Shown: positions 21,973 to 35,500 of the stretch, piece by piece
Numbering within the stretch: the stretch's first letter is position 1
Layout: every line of letters begins with the position of its first letter
Assembly (NCBI GenBank): GCA_011033025.1
Contig: WFMF01000394.1
Coordinates: 103,921 to 167,920, forward strand
Reading direction: 5' to 3'
Length of the DNA: 64,000 nucleotides
From: Beroe forskalii
Taxonomy: Eukaryota > Ctenophora > Nuda > Beroida > Beroidae
Translations under genes and position numbers: made by a program
The notes under the pieces: generated by a model
Told to the model about the DNA's origin: nothing
Database searches by the model: none
What the model saw: only the letters and a program-made list of their open reading frames with translations

Positions 21973-22347
21973 CGCGCGCGACGTCTGCGTCACCAAGTTA
22001 GCAGTGTGATACAACGTGATTTCATATTTTCAGGCCATGGACTTGTGAAATATCGGTTGTAACATGGTGATTTTTATTAAATTACTTGTTATATATAGTG
22101 GCGACCTGAATTAGTCTAATTATACGCCTTTTTAATTTCGGTGGGAATCTTTATTTACTTTTTTTTCTCCGCTTAAAAAATTATTAAATTTGATTTTTCG
22201 CCGTACGTAATAATTACTTATTTCGTAAATTGTTGCTTTATTAAGGCCCCATATTATGTTCCTTGCGTTAAAAATCTTTGAGCACCTTTTGAGTTTGAAA
22301 TTTACTGCAATATGTGCAATGTGTACGAAATCATAGAGTTGGATAGT

Positions 22348-22410
22348 GAATATGACGTCATAATCATGCGTTGGAATGGTGCGTTGATGACGCAAAAACC
22401 GCCTATTTCT
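22348..22410 (+). repeat. CRE-containing unit copy
   Basis: TATGACGTCATAATCATGCG, then TTGGAATGGTGCGTTGATGA, then CGCAAAAACCGCCTATTTC. A good match to the family consensus, including the CCGCCTATT tail. Confidence 0.8.
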
Positions 22411-22742
22411 TTTCTGCGCTTAATGCAAACTACATTGTTCTCTGTAAGCATTGAGCTTTTTGTTATATGATGCACCTTATATTCTTATAATGCGGCGAAT
22501 TTTAATATATTTGAAAAATTGCGAATAAAAAGATTAAATTAAAATTTGAAACGTCGGCGTTTCTATTTCTATATTTTTCTAAATTTCTAATCACCTTAAA
22601 ATTCTTAATTTGGTTTTTATTTTTTATTATCGTAACATTTAGTTGGTCAGGATTTATAGCAGTTTGGCCTGTTGAGTCGCAGTTTTTCTGAAAATTTCTA
22701 ACTCCCTTGAATAGAATTAATGTAAGGCACCTGCACATCGTT

Positions 22743-22873
22743 CCGCGTCGATCGAATGAATTGATCAAATGAAAAACGCACACAATTGCACGCGCTTGCT
22801 GTTTTACGCGGATGTCTTCGTAAAAGTGTATTATGTTCGTTTTTCATTTGATCACTCCATTCGATCGACGAAA
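22743..22873. repeat. 130-bp hairpin
   Basis: CGTCGATCGAATGAATTGAT then CAAATGAAAAACG at the left pairs with CGTTTTTCATTTGATCACTC then CATTCGATCGACG at the right. Each arm is about 38 bases with two or three mismatches; the loop is about 45 bases. It could be a MITE relic or a structured RNA precursor. No target duplication is evident. Confidence 0.7.
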
Positions 22874-22899
22874 CCACCTACCGATGTTCTTTTTAATTT

Positions 22900-25800
22900 T
22901 TCCAATTTTCAAAATTTTCACATCATCATTTGATAAGGACGGGCCGCTGTGAGCTGTCAATTTATCATGAATTCATATCTTCTCAAATCTAACTTTGATA
23001 AATATACAGTTGACACCGAGACGAAGTCATGCCGGTTGCATGACTCGAGAAAAGTGAGGAAGTAATGATCATCATTATGCTCTATGAATTCAATATCCAA
23101 TGCAGCTCTGAGATATAACCAAGGTTGTTAAATACCTATTTTTTTTTAAATGCGGCAAAAAATAAAACACCTATTTTTTGGCAGAAACTGCCGTTCTTTT
23201 TTCTCCTTCAAATTTGAAACTTTGATTAAATTTCGAATATCTACTTTTGTCACGTATAGGTCGCGCGCGTACTCTAAATTCTAAATGTTTACGATAAAAT
23301 TGTTTTATTGAATTTGGTAGCGCATGCGCGCGTACTTTTTCACGTATTTAACAACCCCTATCCAGACTCAGTGTTTGTGATTTCGAAGCCACGTATTGTG
23401 AGAAAAATACGCGCACTTTTCTTCAGAGGCTAATATGCCGTACATTTCTTCGCGATTTTGTCACGTATTTAACATCCTGGGATATAACCAGATCGCAAGA
23501 CTTGGAGTATTATAACAGCTAAATTTGTTAGCTTGAATTAATTTCATAAATTCGCTATCATATAAATCAAATTATATGATACAGTAGTGAATTTAAGAAA
23601 TCATAGGACTCAAGTTAACAAATTTGTGGTGTCAGAGAGGAAAGGTTTATCCTCCGATATATCCCCCTAACAACTACCAAAGTTCCAAGTGAACTATATA
23701 TTAGTATATATATATTAATCAGCAAAATGTTGAACGATTTCATGTTGCTGTGCTGCTCCACAGCACTCATTAATCAGGGGCACCAATGCAAGCTTTATAA
23801 AGGAGCAGGAAGTAGGTGGTTACCATGGTGACGTCATTATGAGGGCTTATAATGGTGAGTTAGTGATGTGGAAACGCCTGTTGTTCGAGCGTGGTAATTA
23901 ATAGGCTAGTTGTCGATATATAGATGGAGCGTATATAATAAATATATATAGTTCTCAAATGAGATAGTAGAGCCTTGGGACTTTTTAATGAAAAATACAT
24001 ACGATGCTTCATTTATTTTACGTGGTGCACTAGTGCGGTATATAGGTGGATGTGATGACGTCATTATCCGGACTTAGCATGTTGTGTTAGTGACGCGGCA
24101 TTCGCCCAACTTCCCACCACCCCAAGCAATTTCAATGATGACTCATCACGTTATATGGGGGTGAACAACACGCCATTTCAATAACGACTCTCTGCACTCA
24201 AAATATACGCTGGGGAGAGACATTCACTTCTCTGGTTGGTAGATTTGATGTTCTTTTCTCTTCTTTTCTCTTTCTTCCTCTCATTTTATTTCCGATGTCA
24301 TTTCTCATTCCATTTTTGATTTTATATTTTGGATTAGGCTGAATTAGGACGATTTATTTTTTCTGTAAGCATACTGCGTTATCTAACAAATAATTTTAAT
24401 TTTTCGGCAATTTCGTCTACTTTATCAATTTAATATTATATGTTTGTTCAAAACTAATTTGATCGTCTAATTTATGATTTAACTTAGAACGCAAAATTAT
24501 TTTGCTGCTTTTTTATTTTAGTTAAAGAGTTAGCCGGTAACCGCCAGATATTTACCAACTTTCAGGTGTACTGATATTTCGAGATCTCTCAAACTTTTAA
24601 TTTCATGCGAGTATCAAATTTGGCATGTTTCGACGCCAAAGATGCACCATTTCTTATATACCGTAATAAAGTAATAATCTCATTTATTTTCTGCGCGGCC
24701 TCACAAAGTCACTAAGTTATTATATGCAGTATTATTTAAACAGTTCATTATATTCGTCTGAGAAAACTTCCTGCAATTTAATTATCACTACTTAACTAAT
24801 TAAATTAGTTTAATAGTTACACATTTGATTGGTTTGCACGATATTTAGGTTCCCCTCCCTTGATATTATAACGCAAGCCTGGGAAAATTAATAAAACGAA
24901 CATGGAAATGTTGATATATTGTTTTCATATGATTATATTTGGTAACGTTTCTTGTGTTTTTCTGAAAGATATTTTCCTGAAAGGCATTTTTCGAGCATTT
25001 TCGAGAATTTTCGTACTTTTAATCGCATATATCCAAAAGATTTGAATAATAATTGCCATTTGCAAAATTCATTGATATTTGAATAACATGCCACTGTCAA
25101 ATTCATTATCATTTTTAATAACGTATAGTTGAGATGTCGACAGGACCAATAGGTTCCTGGACCAGTTTTATGATTTTGATTTTACCTTTAGTTAAATCAA
25201 TAAACATGTAAGACTAAGTTAAACGTTGGGTCTGTGTACTACACATTTAAAACCTTGATTCAAGATTTGACATCTGACTTCATAACTCTTACCCATTTGA
25301 TGAGCTTACAAAAGCCAGATAAGAAATGATTTAAAAACCAAATATTTCTGCTGAAAGTCACGATTTGCCGTTTAACCTTTGCCAATATTTATTAAATATG
25401 CGTTTCTAAAGATGTACCCTCCAAAAACACGTTGGCCAACATAAATTAAACAGAACATTGGACGCCGCATCTATTATAGTATTATTTCGTCCAGCTTGAG
25501 CTTGAGAATTATTATGTTCTTATTCCGCATTGAATGTATTGATTGAATATATTAAATTCACCGATGGCACTGATAACATTTTTTTTGTTATAGATGATTT
25601 TATTGCTGCTTACTTATTTGTGGCAGTAAAAAATTCTTCAAAATGTTTAGGAGAAGATCTTTCATTCTTTCGGGAAATTTCTGCGATAGAATTTGCACGC
25701 GCACTGTAATTACTGGTAAATTCGCGATTTAAAACCCCGGCTAGAGACAATAATTTTCGTGCTGCTAAAACCTTCTGAGTGCTGGCATTGTCCTTGTTAT

Positions 25801-26960
25801 CAGAAAATTATAAAAGCAACAGAAACTGTATACCGACCTCAGACCCCCTACCTCCTAAAAATATATGTGTATGAGTTTCAAAATTTCATCATTATCACAA
25901 CACTGCAAAGTACTTTGGTGTCGTTGGGGTGCCTATAATTTGGGGCGTGGTAATTAATAAAGCAAACAACTCCAAACTACAGCTGCTCCTAGAGTTCCCT
26001 GGCGTCTTACAGGGTGGAGCTACGTTCCGCTAACAATTTCTAATCGCCGGCTTTAACTTTCAAATGTTGCAAATAAATTTAAGGGCCGCATTAAAATAGG
26101 AATTTAAGGATTTAACCTGCTTGTAAACTCAAATTTGCCTGGAGAAGTCAGGGGAATAATGGCATTGTCATTGAGTTTCATTAGAACTTCACATTGGTTA
26201 ATATATGCCTGCAAAAAGATCGACCTAAGACCATTTTTCAATGTAACTGTTCTCACTGAATCAGGGTTTATTGTAGTGTGATTCATTGTTCACACCCTTT
26301 TTCTTTTTCTGTAAAATCGAAATTACAAGAAAATTTATTCGAAAAGTTAAGATAGGACCCATACTCCATAGTTCTGTCCGTTGATATAAGTATAATTTCT
26401 TCGGTAATGAAAATCTCTTTAATTAATTAATAATGGCAGTCGTACCGACTGCACTTCTCTATCCCTCCTGAGATATAATGAAATATGCGGATGACGCCAT
26501 CAACTCACCATTCTATTCCCTGATAATGAAGTCACTCTCAACCGCCTAATGATAACTTTGCAGCTTTAAAATCGCTACAAAGACATGAGGTATCGCGACA
26601 GTCGACAGTTTAAAGATATGAATTATAATTTAAATGCACTTAAAATTAACTTAATATATTTTGAGCGTTTAACTGCGGCGGTAACTGGTTTTATATAATA
26701 ACGAGAATGATTAAAATATGAGCTCTAGATTCTACTCCATCTCCATATTATACGGTCGTGATGACGTCATTATAATTGTTCAAAATGGTATCTTGATGCC
26801 GTGAAAGCGCGCCTTTATAACATTATTTATTTTGAAATTATTAAACCATTTAATTTCTGTTGTTGGATTGATTATTTTTTGTAATCTTGTTCCGTAACCG
26901 TACTCATATGTTTTCCGGCGGTGTGGGCTTAAAATGCCGGCTCTCCCATTGTGATGTCCC
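22900..26960. other. Gene desert, AT-rich
   Basis: No exon recognised on either strand. It contains CRE-unit copies at 23826-23880, 24053-24105, 26488-26535 (reverse) and 26758-26810, pyrimidine runs near 24250-24290, and otherwise unstructured AT-rich sequence. Confidence 0.6.
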
Positions 26961-26968
26961 CATAACAT

Positions 26969-27092
26969 GAGCTGTCTTTTCAATGAGCTGTGTTTTGGAG
27001 ATGTCTTTTCAATGAGCTGTGCTTTGGAGATGTCTTTTCAATGAGCTGTGTTTTGGAGATGTCTTTTCAATGAGCTGTGTTTTGGAGATGTT
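26969..27092 (+). repeat. 29-bp minisatellite
   Basis: Four to five copies of a unit with GAGCTGTGTTTTGGAGATG then TCTTTTCAAT. The units differ by single bases only, so the array is young. Confidence 0.9.
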
Positions 27093-27599
27093 TTTCAAGC
27101 CCTACCATACTTTTCCGATTCTTGGGCTAGGTTTTTGGGCTTCATCCCCCTGATCTATTGCCTGTGATTAAACTTAAATCACAGTAAGGAAGTTGTGAGA
27201 TAACTAGAGAGAAGATCGGGCATGAACATGGCCATATCACTGTACCCCGTATATCACTGGTTTTAGATATAAGTATCGTGCTACATTTCATTAAATTTAC
27301 GGGACATATCTGCGCTACGCTCACGTGTGATTTATCTGCGCTATTGCGCTCAGGTGTGACGTATTAAGACCACAAAGTGGTGCGTTGCTGCCCGGAGAAA
27401 TACCTGATATAATTTCTTAGGGCGCATAAGCCGGAGAAATACCGGATATTTCCTCTATATCATTTAACCCTACGATGATGATACATTGTCCGTGCAAAAT
27501 ACCAATCTCCTAATTGTAAATATCCTTCGTCTTCCTCTTCATGCAACAGTTGACGAGATCCTTTAATTATACACACATATATAAGCAAGCCGGTACTTA

Positions 27600-27715
27600 A
27601 ACCCTCCGTTCTGATTGGATAATCGGTGTCACGTGCTCTAAACGCTGCCCTCTGATTGGTCGGGCGCGCGCGCAGCTGCTGTGCCGATGTCGCAGATATG
27701 CACATTGTCGTATTA
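27600..27715. promoter_or_regulatory. CCAAT/E-box cluster
   Basis: TCTGATTGGATAATC, GTGTCACGTGCTC and CTCTGATTGGTCGGGCGCGC occur within 70 bases, followed by a CG-rich stretch. Paired CCAAT boxes, a CACGTG E-box and CpG-rich sequence resemble a promoter core, but no gene start is visible nearby. Confidence 0.4.
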
Positions 27716-27802
27716 TACTGACTGCTACACTACGACACTGTGTCAATAGTAGTAATAATAGCACTCTGAAACCGCCACTCTGTGAGCACCCTCCTAGACG
27801 AG

Positions 27803-27855
27803 CCCTGATGACGTCATCTTCATGATTTAGCGTGGTGTGCTGATGACGTAACGCT
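27803..27855 (+). repeat. CRE-containing unit copy
   Basis: CTGATGACGTCATCTTCATG, then TTAGCGTGGTGTGCTGATGA, then CGTAACGC. A close family match. Confidence 0.78.
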
Positions 27856-28256
27856 GCTCTGCTCGCGCTCATTTACCTGCCTCCCTAACGCAACAAGTGG
27901 TCCCATTGCACGCAGCACAGTAGCAGCTGCCCTATGATTAGGACCTTTGTCTACGAAATCAGTTTATAATTGGTTTTTGACCGGCCGGGGAGTAGTAATT
28001 AGCCTAATTAGAAGGGCTCGCGATCATGCGATTACTGCTACCTTATCTGATATGTGAAGGGGTTATTCTGAGGTCGTGCTGTGAATAAAGGTGGTCCTAG
28101 AGTCGTGTGGTGGAACTCTGAGCCATGAAAATGATGTCGAAGTCGGCTGTTTGTTAATCGTGCGCGGCGTTTTCTTAAGGTTGTTATGACGCGGCCACGC
28201 GCGAGCCGCGTCGCATGAAATTACCCAAATTATTTAGTATCGCTTACGATTGGTTG

Positions 28257-28406
28257 GATTGGTCACTGATTTCTCGTGCTGTGATTGGTCACTGATTTCC
28301 ACTGCTGTGATTGGTCACTGATTTCTACTGCTGTGATTGGTCACTGATTTCCACTGCTGTGATTGGTCACTGATTTCCAGTGCTGTGATTGGTCACTGAT
28401 TTACAG
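28257..28406 (+). repeat. 26-bp minisatellite with one CCAAT box per unit
   Basis: Six units of GATTGGTCACTGATTTCCAC then TGCTGT. ATTGG (the complement of CCAAT) recurs every 26 bases. Confidence 0.92.
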
Positions 28407-28934
28407 TTCCTGTTAGTCATAATTCCATCCTTAATTAGCAGTTTTCTCGGATTTTGTTTTTCGTTATTTTTCGCGAATCAATTTGACACCATCATTTAAA
28501 ATCTTACATTTATTTCAAAAGAATTAAGTAACATATTATTATGTTAAAGCAAAGAAGGAACAGGTCCTTATGACTTAACGAGTTTATGAGTAAAAGATGG
28601 CTTTGCGCCAAATGTTATAAGACTCCTTGATTGGCGTGCAGCACCCAATTTTTGGGTCGACTTTAATGATTATTTACTGTATATTGTTTTTGTTTAGAAG
28701 CCCTCTGCGGTACTCTTCATGGGTTTTCAATCAAACAGAAAATTACTTTAGGGGATCAAACGGGTTTCCTAAGTCGATTTTCATCGATCACATTTATTTT
28801 TTTCCTAATTTCGTAGATGTTGAAAATACTGGGACTGCTCAATTGGCAAAAATTTCATCGTCATTAACTGCTACGAGGTGATTTTGAGAAAATCAAATCA
28901 AAGTACACTTGTACGTGAAATGAAAATGCTGTCT

Positions 28935-29006
28935 AACGTCACCAACTCACTATCCTAAATCATCATTATGACGTCACCAACTCACTATCCTAAATCATGA
29001 TTATGG
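28935..29006 (-). repeat. Reverse tandem pair of the CRE-containing unit
   Basis: Two units of about 37 bases reading GACGTCACCAACTCACTATC then CTAAATCATCATTAT on the plus strand. They are the reverse complement of the family core, with the second nearly identical to the first. Confidence 0.8.
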
Positions 29007-29009
29007 CGT

Positions 29010-31030
29010 GCCCCTTAACTGCCAATAACTAACATGTGGCCACCTTTTCATCCACACAAATACTTATTAAATCCCCTTATAATTATCATGAATTATCAAT
29101 AGATGGTCCCTCTTATATAAACTTAGCCCGATCTCGTTCTTATTATTCTTAATTATCTAACTTGGTGCTCATTTAGCCACCCTTTTTATATTTTATCTTT
29201 TATAATGAACCCTACCGAGAGATAGATTATCCCAAATTTTATAATAAGTACTTGATCAAATATTTTATATATTCATATTTATATTTATCGTTCTGGGTGT
29301 ATGTTATTAAACGGTTATTGTGGAGGATTGTGGAGGGTAATCTCTATATCATTCTCACAGCGCAGAGCAGAATACTTGATCATTCTATCATATTCTTACT
29401 TAGGGCCAGTTTCTTATATCTTAATATATCTCTACAATCAACATTCTTGCAGCATGATTTGTTCTTGCAGCATGATTTGACAAAGTAGAGTGATTTGTTT
29501 GAATTTAATTTGAGTGTTGTTCGTGAACTCTTCGCCCATAAAAGAGATAAACTCCTGTTGGGGTTTTCAATCAATCTCACTTTTTTAGATCCGTTAACAG
29601 TGATTCTTCAGGACCATTCTTTGAAAGTCGTTCTATAAGCTGGCCCCATCACCACAAATCAATTGGAATCTGCGTAACCGCTAACGTACGCCGCAGATTG
29701 TGAGCTTTTAAGGGCCCATTAGGATTTATCTGAGGGATTTATTTGAAATTAGGGGGATTTATTTGAAATCAGGCCCCAAAGGATTTTTCTAGGGGATACC
29801 ATTTGGAATGGTATTCCCATGCAGGTGACCGGTCATCCTGTCGAGATAGTACCTCTTATGACCTTACACCTGACTCGTCATTATAAGTTCAGGCTGGCCC
29901 GAGTCCGGGCCTTGAATCATTTGCTGGTAGCGTGGAATATTTTCTGTTCTATTCAGAAATCACCGGATTTGGGATGGGGGCCTTCCAGACACATCCAAGA
30001 TGTAGCCAGGGGGAAGGCGATGCAGGCAACCGCCTCCCCCTTTTCGGACAAAGATTGTGAAACTGTTCTAATGATTAGAGCTCAGAGCCAAGCAAAATAA
30101 GATATTCAACACATTTTAAATATTACTCATCTACCCCTTTCTAGAAACCTGGCTACGCCCCTTGCTCTGCTAAATAGAGAGCTTTTCAATGGGGTCCTGT
30201 TTTCTCGCGGGCAGATTGGGCATCTCAGATCATCTGAAAGTGATTTTGGGACACTTAGGATTAAAAAAATGTTTCATAAATAATAAAAGATTTAAAAAAT
30301 ACGCTGTGAACCAGGAAATTATTCACTGGGTATTGGTAGTTATGATTCACTAAGGCAAGGTCTTTAAAATAATTTACACGATTAAATAAATCTTTGCTCA
30401 GTCACAATATTTTGTATGCTCTTATAAGTTTATTCCACATGAGATGTGATCATTTTGATGTATTTTTGTAAGCGTTTCGTGAATTTCAGACGTCAATATA
30501 CTCTTGCTTATCTATTTTTGCTGATCTCCATATTTTGTTGATCTGCTCTTTTATCTATATTTTTATCTTTATTTTTACCTATATTTTGTTGACCTACTCG
30601 TGTTTTGATTTACTTTCTTATTCAAGAATTGAAACTACTGACTATCCAGTGGACAGTGTCCACTGGGGCTTCATTTCATATCGTTATTTCATATCGCGAA
30701 ACAATCACAAAATGTAAGGACTGGTGATATTATAATACGTTAAAATGCTTTTGAAATGACCATATCATCAAATTCATCATCCCCCTCTCATCAGCAGAAC
30801 CATTATATTATCAAGCCCCAAGCTAAGTATTTATTTATTATCCTCCGCTATAAATAAACATTTAGTAAATTATCCGAGCCCCTATAATCACTATCTAAAT
30901 TATAAAACGCCGTTCTTTTATTCCTGTAAACGACTCGCTTTTACTTATAAAATATAAAATCTATATTATTATGAAATCGAGCCCCTCTTTTCTCTTATCG
31001 CCAGCAGCTTGTGTTGCCCTCTTGCATCTC
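29010..31030. other. Gene-free AT-rich region
   Basis: Nothing coding recognised. It has a locally duplicated TTTCTTGCAGCATGATTTG-like pair at 29445-29480, a GGATTTATTTGAAAT-type duplication at 29740-29770, and a dispersed-repeat segment at 30179-30230 that is matched in reverse at about 40438-40490. Confidence 0.55.
30165..30240 (+). repeat. Dispersed repeat fragment, partner at 40438-40490
   Basis: GAGCTTTTCAATGGGGTCCT, then GTTTTCTCG and GATTGGGCATCTCAGAT, correspond base for base (with a few changes) to the reverse complement of 40438-40490. It is a dispersed element of unknown class. Confidence 0.65.
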
Positions 31031-31037
31031 CCTTATG

Positions 31038-32195
31038 GCACTGCTGTGATGACGTCATTATCATAGTTCAACGTAGGAAACTAAGGAGGATTAGCACGTC
31101 TGTGTTTCCCCTGCGTGCGGGGGTATAATTCTCAGTGATACTTGCACGGTTTTGAGAACAAAGAGAATATTGATAGTTAACCTCCCTTGTTGTATTTTCC
31201 TATTGCATGGTTCCACTTAATCATTTACAACGCGCGCGCGGGTTATAACTCGTCCTCATCAACTCACCTCTCTGGTGTCTGATAGTGACATAGCGAACTC
31301 TTGCTATAATTTTGCAGTTATTATATAGTTTATAAAATTTCTCCCCTCATTCGTCGTCCTCTCCTACCCCAAATATATAAAAGTAAAGTATATTTCCCCG
31401 AACAAATAAAAATCGTGCCACTGTTCCCATCTTATACGTAATTACCTATAATACCTAGCTTTTATATAATGCCTAGCTTTATATAAAGACATTTATCTGA
31501 GCGCAGTTTACAAAAACAAACGGAACACCTGAGCGAGGGAAGGGGCAATGACCCCATAAGAACCAGGGGTGTATAAGTGAAAATATTAGACCGATAATTC
31601 GTCACTAAGTGCGCGTGTTAAGCTCTCAAAATGACGTCACACTGCACCATCTTCACTTCGTCAGAGAGCGCTCCCTGCTCCCACAGCCCGAGATGAGAAT
31701 GGGCGGACAAAGAATCGAGAATCGCAGTGTTTTACTTAACGAACCATTATAATCGCCGCTTATTATCAGCTGAGCATCAGCTTTTCTCATATATTTTGCA
31801 GCCCCCTCGTGTGGGGAATCCGGAAATTTAGGATGGATATATAATATACGTATTTTATATACTTATAGATTGGTCATTGTGCCACCAAAAATTATAGATC
31901 GATGCGAGCTAAATTATAGCCTTACCTACTATGTTCTTCCCACTTGATTTTTCTTTAAACCGACCAAAATATAGATAAATATATAGATTATATGTTATAG
32001 AGGGTCATTATTGATGGGGTGCCCCAACGCGTGCAATGAATCATATTTTCCCTGGGGCAAGGAAAATAGAGAGGGGGCGTGAGTTGATGATTATAAAGAA
32101 ATTTTGTAATTCCCTTTCTTTGTTATCTCTATCGGGAAGTATTAGTTCGTGAGGTGAGGTTAAGAAAGGTCATTGCACAGATTACCCAAAGCCCT
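31038..32195. other. Gene-free region
   Basis: It starts with a CRE unit fragment (GTGATGACGTCATTATCATA at 31045). The rest is AT-rich with no recognisable exon; short palindromic TATATA runs lie at about 31840-32000. Confidence 0.5.
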
Positions 32196-32199
32196 TCGT

Positions 32200-32550
32200 G
32201 GCACGGCCAATCAGGGCACTGTATCACACAAATCCTGCGTCCTGATTGGACGTTGCCACAACGCGCTATAAGATAAACAACACTTGGGCAACTCCTTGAT
32301 ATAGCTGTGTTGCTTATCTTGGGCCCCAAATATCTACTCATATCAAATCTTTGTTCAAATGTCTACTCTTGAGACTTTGATCTGAGATTTGGATTTGATG
32401 CAGCATCTACCAATCAGAGTTCAAGGTCTCTGATAGCTTGATTCTGATTGGTCGTTTTTCTGCCATCAGCTGTTAGAAGCGAAATCGTGACCAATCAACG
32501 AGTGAGTTTGCAATCAACTCGTTTGCTGATTGGCCAATGATTCAATGTTG
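32200..32550. promoter_or_regulatory. Cluster of CCAAT-box sequences
   Basis: At least six CCAAT/ATTGG sites in 350 bases on both strands: GGCCAATCAGGGC, TCCTGATTGGACG, TACCAATCAGAG, TTCTGATTGGTCG, GACCAATCAACG and TGCTGATTGGCC. Several share the extended CCAATCAG form, which is the preferred NF-Y core in animals. No adjacent gene start is seen. Confidence 0.4.
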
Positions 32551-32559
32551 ATTGCCAAA

Positions 32560-34735
32560 TGGACAGTAGTTAAGCCCTGATGATACTTGATCTGGGTGGT
32601 ATTGTGATATTCTTGACTCATTTCTGCAGCTATCAATATTATTTGTGTGACCCTTGAAGAGCTGCGATGTTTTTACGTTGGAACCTTAGTTAATGTAATT
32701 CGTACGAATTTCGCTCATTCCTAAAAACCTGAGAACCGTAGTGTTTTGATGCACTGTTGTCGGTAGGCCCGCCGCGCAAACTTAAGCCGCGCGCACAAAA
32801 GACGCATACACTGCAGTTTAGAACTGTCACCGTAACTTGATGATTTTATATCCCACTAGGTCAACTCAGCTTTTGATCATTAATTTGTCAAATCACTCCA
32901 CTCCTTTATACTTTGTTCACTGATGACCCTGAAAATGTCAAACATATTGCGTCATCATATCTTCATCTTAAAACGAAACCATTACGTCATTTCACGTGCC
33001 ACCTGTGATTTGCCCCTTCAGCGTCAAGCTGAGGAATCCCATGATCTCATAATATATGAGCCTGGCAAGAATGCTGAAAATTGGTTTATAAAGGCTGGAA
33101 ATTCCCAAAATTGGATTTCGGTTATTCGGAAATTTAATATGATGGAAGAGAGGGAATTAATATTAACTTATTAAATCAACCGCCACAACCTTTGTTCTTA
33201 TATTTCGTAAAATTCTACAGTCTCCATTTGAATATACTTATTGAATGATTAATTATGTGTGACTATATTTTCATGACTTTATTATTATTAATTTGGGACA
33301 TCTCCAAAAAGGGCAGTTTTCCAAGATAATAGCGTCATTTTCAGGGTTCTTCGTCGCGAATTAACGACGTCACAACGTGTACTTCATTGCTCAGTCAAGT
33401 AGATTTTATTGAATTAGGAAATTATATAATTCAGTTGGCGTGGAATTCGCTTCGGCAATATATATGTAACGTAAAACTCTGTGCACAGAGCCCGTTTTAA
33501 ACTCTTTTTGTTTAATTGAACTAAATTATAAAGTTAATATAGGTTCGTTAAAAACAGTGTTTTCTCTTTTATATTCGCTATCTTATCGGCTACTGTTGTT
33601 GTTGAGGTATCGGAGGTGGCAGGACTGCTATTACGTCCACAATTCCGTGTTCTGAGCTATGAAGATTACGTCATCGACACGTTTATTATTCTTAGTTTAT
33701 ATCAAAGTTTTTATTTCTAAGTTGTTGTTCAAATGGTTAAATCTGTTCGTGTTAATATAAACTCGCTTATATTTTGTCTTCAGTTGAGCTCTCAATTTTA
33801 TATAATTTATCGGTTAAATTTATAATTTATATTTGATAATAATATATTATTTCTATAATTCCTTTGCAAATTGATAAGAAAACACAAAGTTTTTATCCAA
33901 TGGCCCCTTCTGAGTATGCTGCGTGAATTAAGTAGGCAGGTAAAATAAATTCATTTTCTTAGCTCTCAGCAGTTTTCGGCTGCGTACGGGCGTCTACTTT
34001 TCCTGAATGGGACTTCAGTACTTCAGTAGACAACATACTTTAGTAGGCCGACACACGTAAAAAGTTAAAAGCTTGTTGACAGTAGTCGTTAATTTGTAAA
34101 AACGATGAAAGTAGTAAATTTTTTATAATAAATTATTATTTCTTTATTGACAGAATTCGTTAAATATATAAATTATGATATATTCTTATATATATTGGGT
34201 AATGTCGAGAGTTGCTCTATCGTTAATTCAGTAATTTGGACCCCAAAATACTTTGAAATGTTTTGATTTATTCTTCAATTTAGACTTGCCTTCCCCCTGA
34301 GCCAGTTAAAAAGTTCTGAGGATTTGAGTGAGTAAACGTAATAATACTTCTCGGCTACGCACTTCTATTTTCACTTTGAGTAGACTTATAATGTGTCAAT
34401 AGAAGATGGGGTTAGGTACTCCATGAAGACTAACCGAAAAGTGAGACGCTGTTCATTTTTCTTTGATAGGTTCTGGTCTTGTGGGCAGGTTCATTACCGG
34501 TTGAAATGTTCGAAGACAATTTGCTTACAGTGAAAAACTTTTGAAAAGTACTGTACGACCGCGCGGTTCGGCACATTTTGGCTTTCGTGCAAAGTTCATT
34601 GATTGTCGGAATAAGTCCCGCTCTGCAACCTAAACCGAGGATTTCAAACCCTCCCCTGTGGACCTGTCAAAACATTTCATGTCCACGCACGCGGTATATA
34701 TTGGATAAATTGGTGGCTATCTGTGTTGTCATAAT
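32560..34735. other. Gene-free AT-rich region
   Basis: No exon recognised. It contains degenerate CRE-unit fragments near 33340-33375 and 33640-33680, and otherwise unstructured AT-rich sequence. Confidence 0.55.
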
Positions 34736-34740
34736 CAAGT

Positions 34741-34866
34741 GTTAGAATGGTGTGTTGATGACATCATTATCCTGTGTAAGAATGGTGTGTTGATGACGTC
34801 ATTATCATTTGTAAGAATGGTGAGTTTATGACGTCATCATCATGTGTTAGAATGGTGTGTTGACTC
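34741..34866 (+). repeat. Best array of the 36-bp CRE-containing unit
   Basis: Three and a half units in tandem: GTTGATGACGTCATTATCAT followed by TTGTAAGAATGGTGA, with a period of 36 bases. Each unit ends in the TGATGACGTCAT that begins the next, which explains why isolated copies elsewhere appear to have a TGACGT at both ends. Confidence 0.9.
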
Positions 34867-34907
34867 GTATACTCTGGAGAGAAGGGTGTAAGTCCCCCAC
34901 ATGATTT

Positions 34908-34985
34908 TGTTGGTGATAACATTAACCGTGTGATATAACATTAACCATGTGATAACATTAACCATGTGGTGTAAACCAGGTTATG
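34908..34985 (+). repeat. Short tandem repeat, GATAACATTAACCATGTG type
   Basis: Three to four copies of an 18-24 base unit (GATAACATTAACCATGTG with small insertions) adjoin the CRE array. Confidence 0.75.
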
Positions 34986-35179
34986 TTTACCCTGTGAAGA
35001 TAACGAAAGTATGACGTCACTACGAGGCTTTGTCATGGTGTGTTAAACGCGTCACACCGCCTGCTTTCCATCACACACCATATGACATATTGTTCTTACG
35101 CGGTTTCCCCAATTATTAGGATAATTGGGGGTTGAATATATAATCCTTAATTAATGGAATGAGGATGGGCGCGGGAGTG

Positions 35180-35500
35180 AGGGGCACGTGACTTTCGTAT
35201 CTTGTTCCTGATTGGTCCCCTGACAACATCCGGTAATCTGATTGGCTGGGAGTATATTTGTTGACTACCAGAATGCCCTCTGACCATCGTAATCAAATTA
35301 AAACCGATCTTTATGTTCAAATAAATTAGATGACTTTCAAACTAATTAATTAGAGATTTATATTAACAATATATATATATATATAGATGGTCCTATTGAA
35401 TTACGCAGTCGCTTTACCGGTGCCATAGTCAAGACGTTTTCATTGGTTGAACTCGGCATGTGATACGGCTTCTCTCACCTGATTGGCTGTTATCAGTGTC
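35180..35500. promoter_or_regulatory. CCAAT/E-box cluster
   Basis: GGGCACGTGACTTTC is followed by TCCTGATTGGTCCCC and ATCTGATTGGCTGGG within 70 bases, with CATTGGTTG and CCTGATTGGCTG further on (35440-35490). The composition matches other clusters in the window. Confidence 0.4.

Noticed and set aside
29819-30100. 93-residue plus-strand frame
   Set aside because: No homology signal by eye, no exon boundaries in phase, and it adjoins a dispersed repeat. Treated as non-coding.
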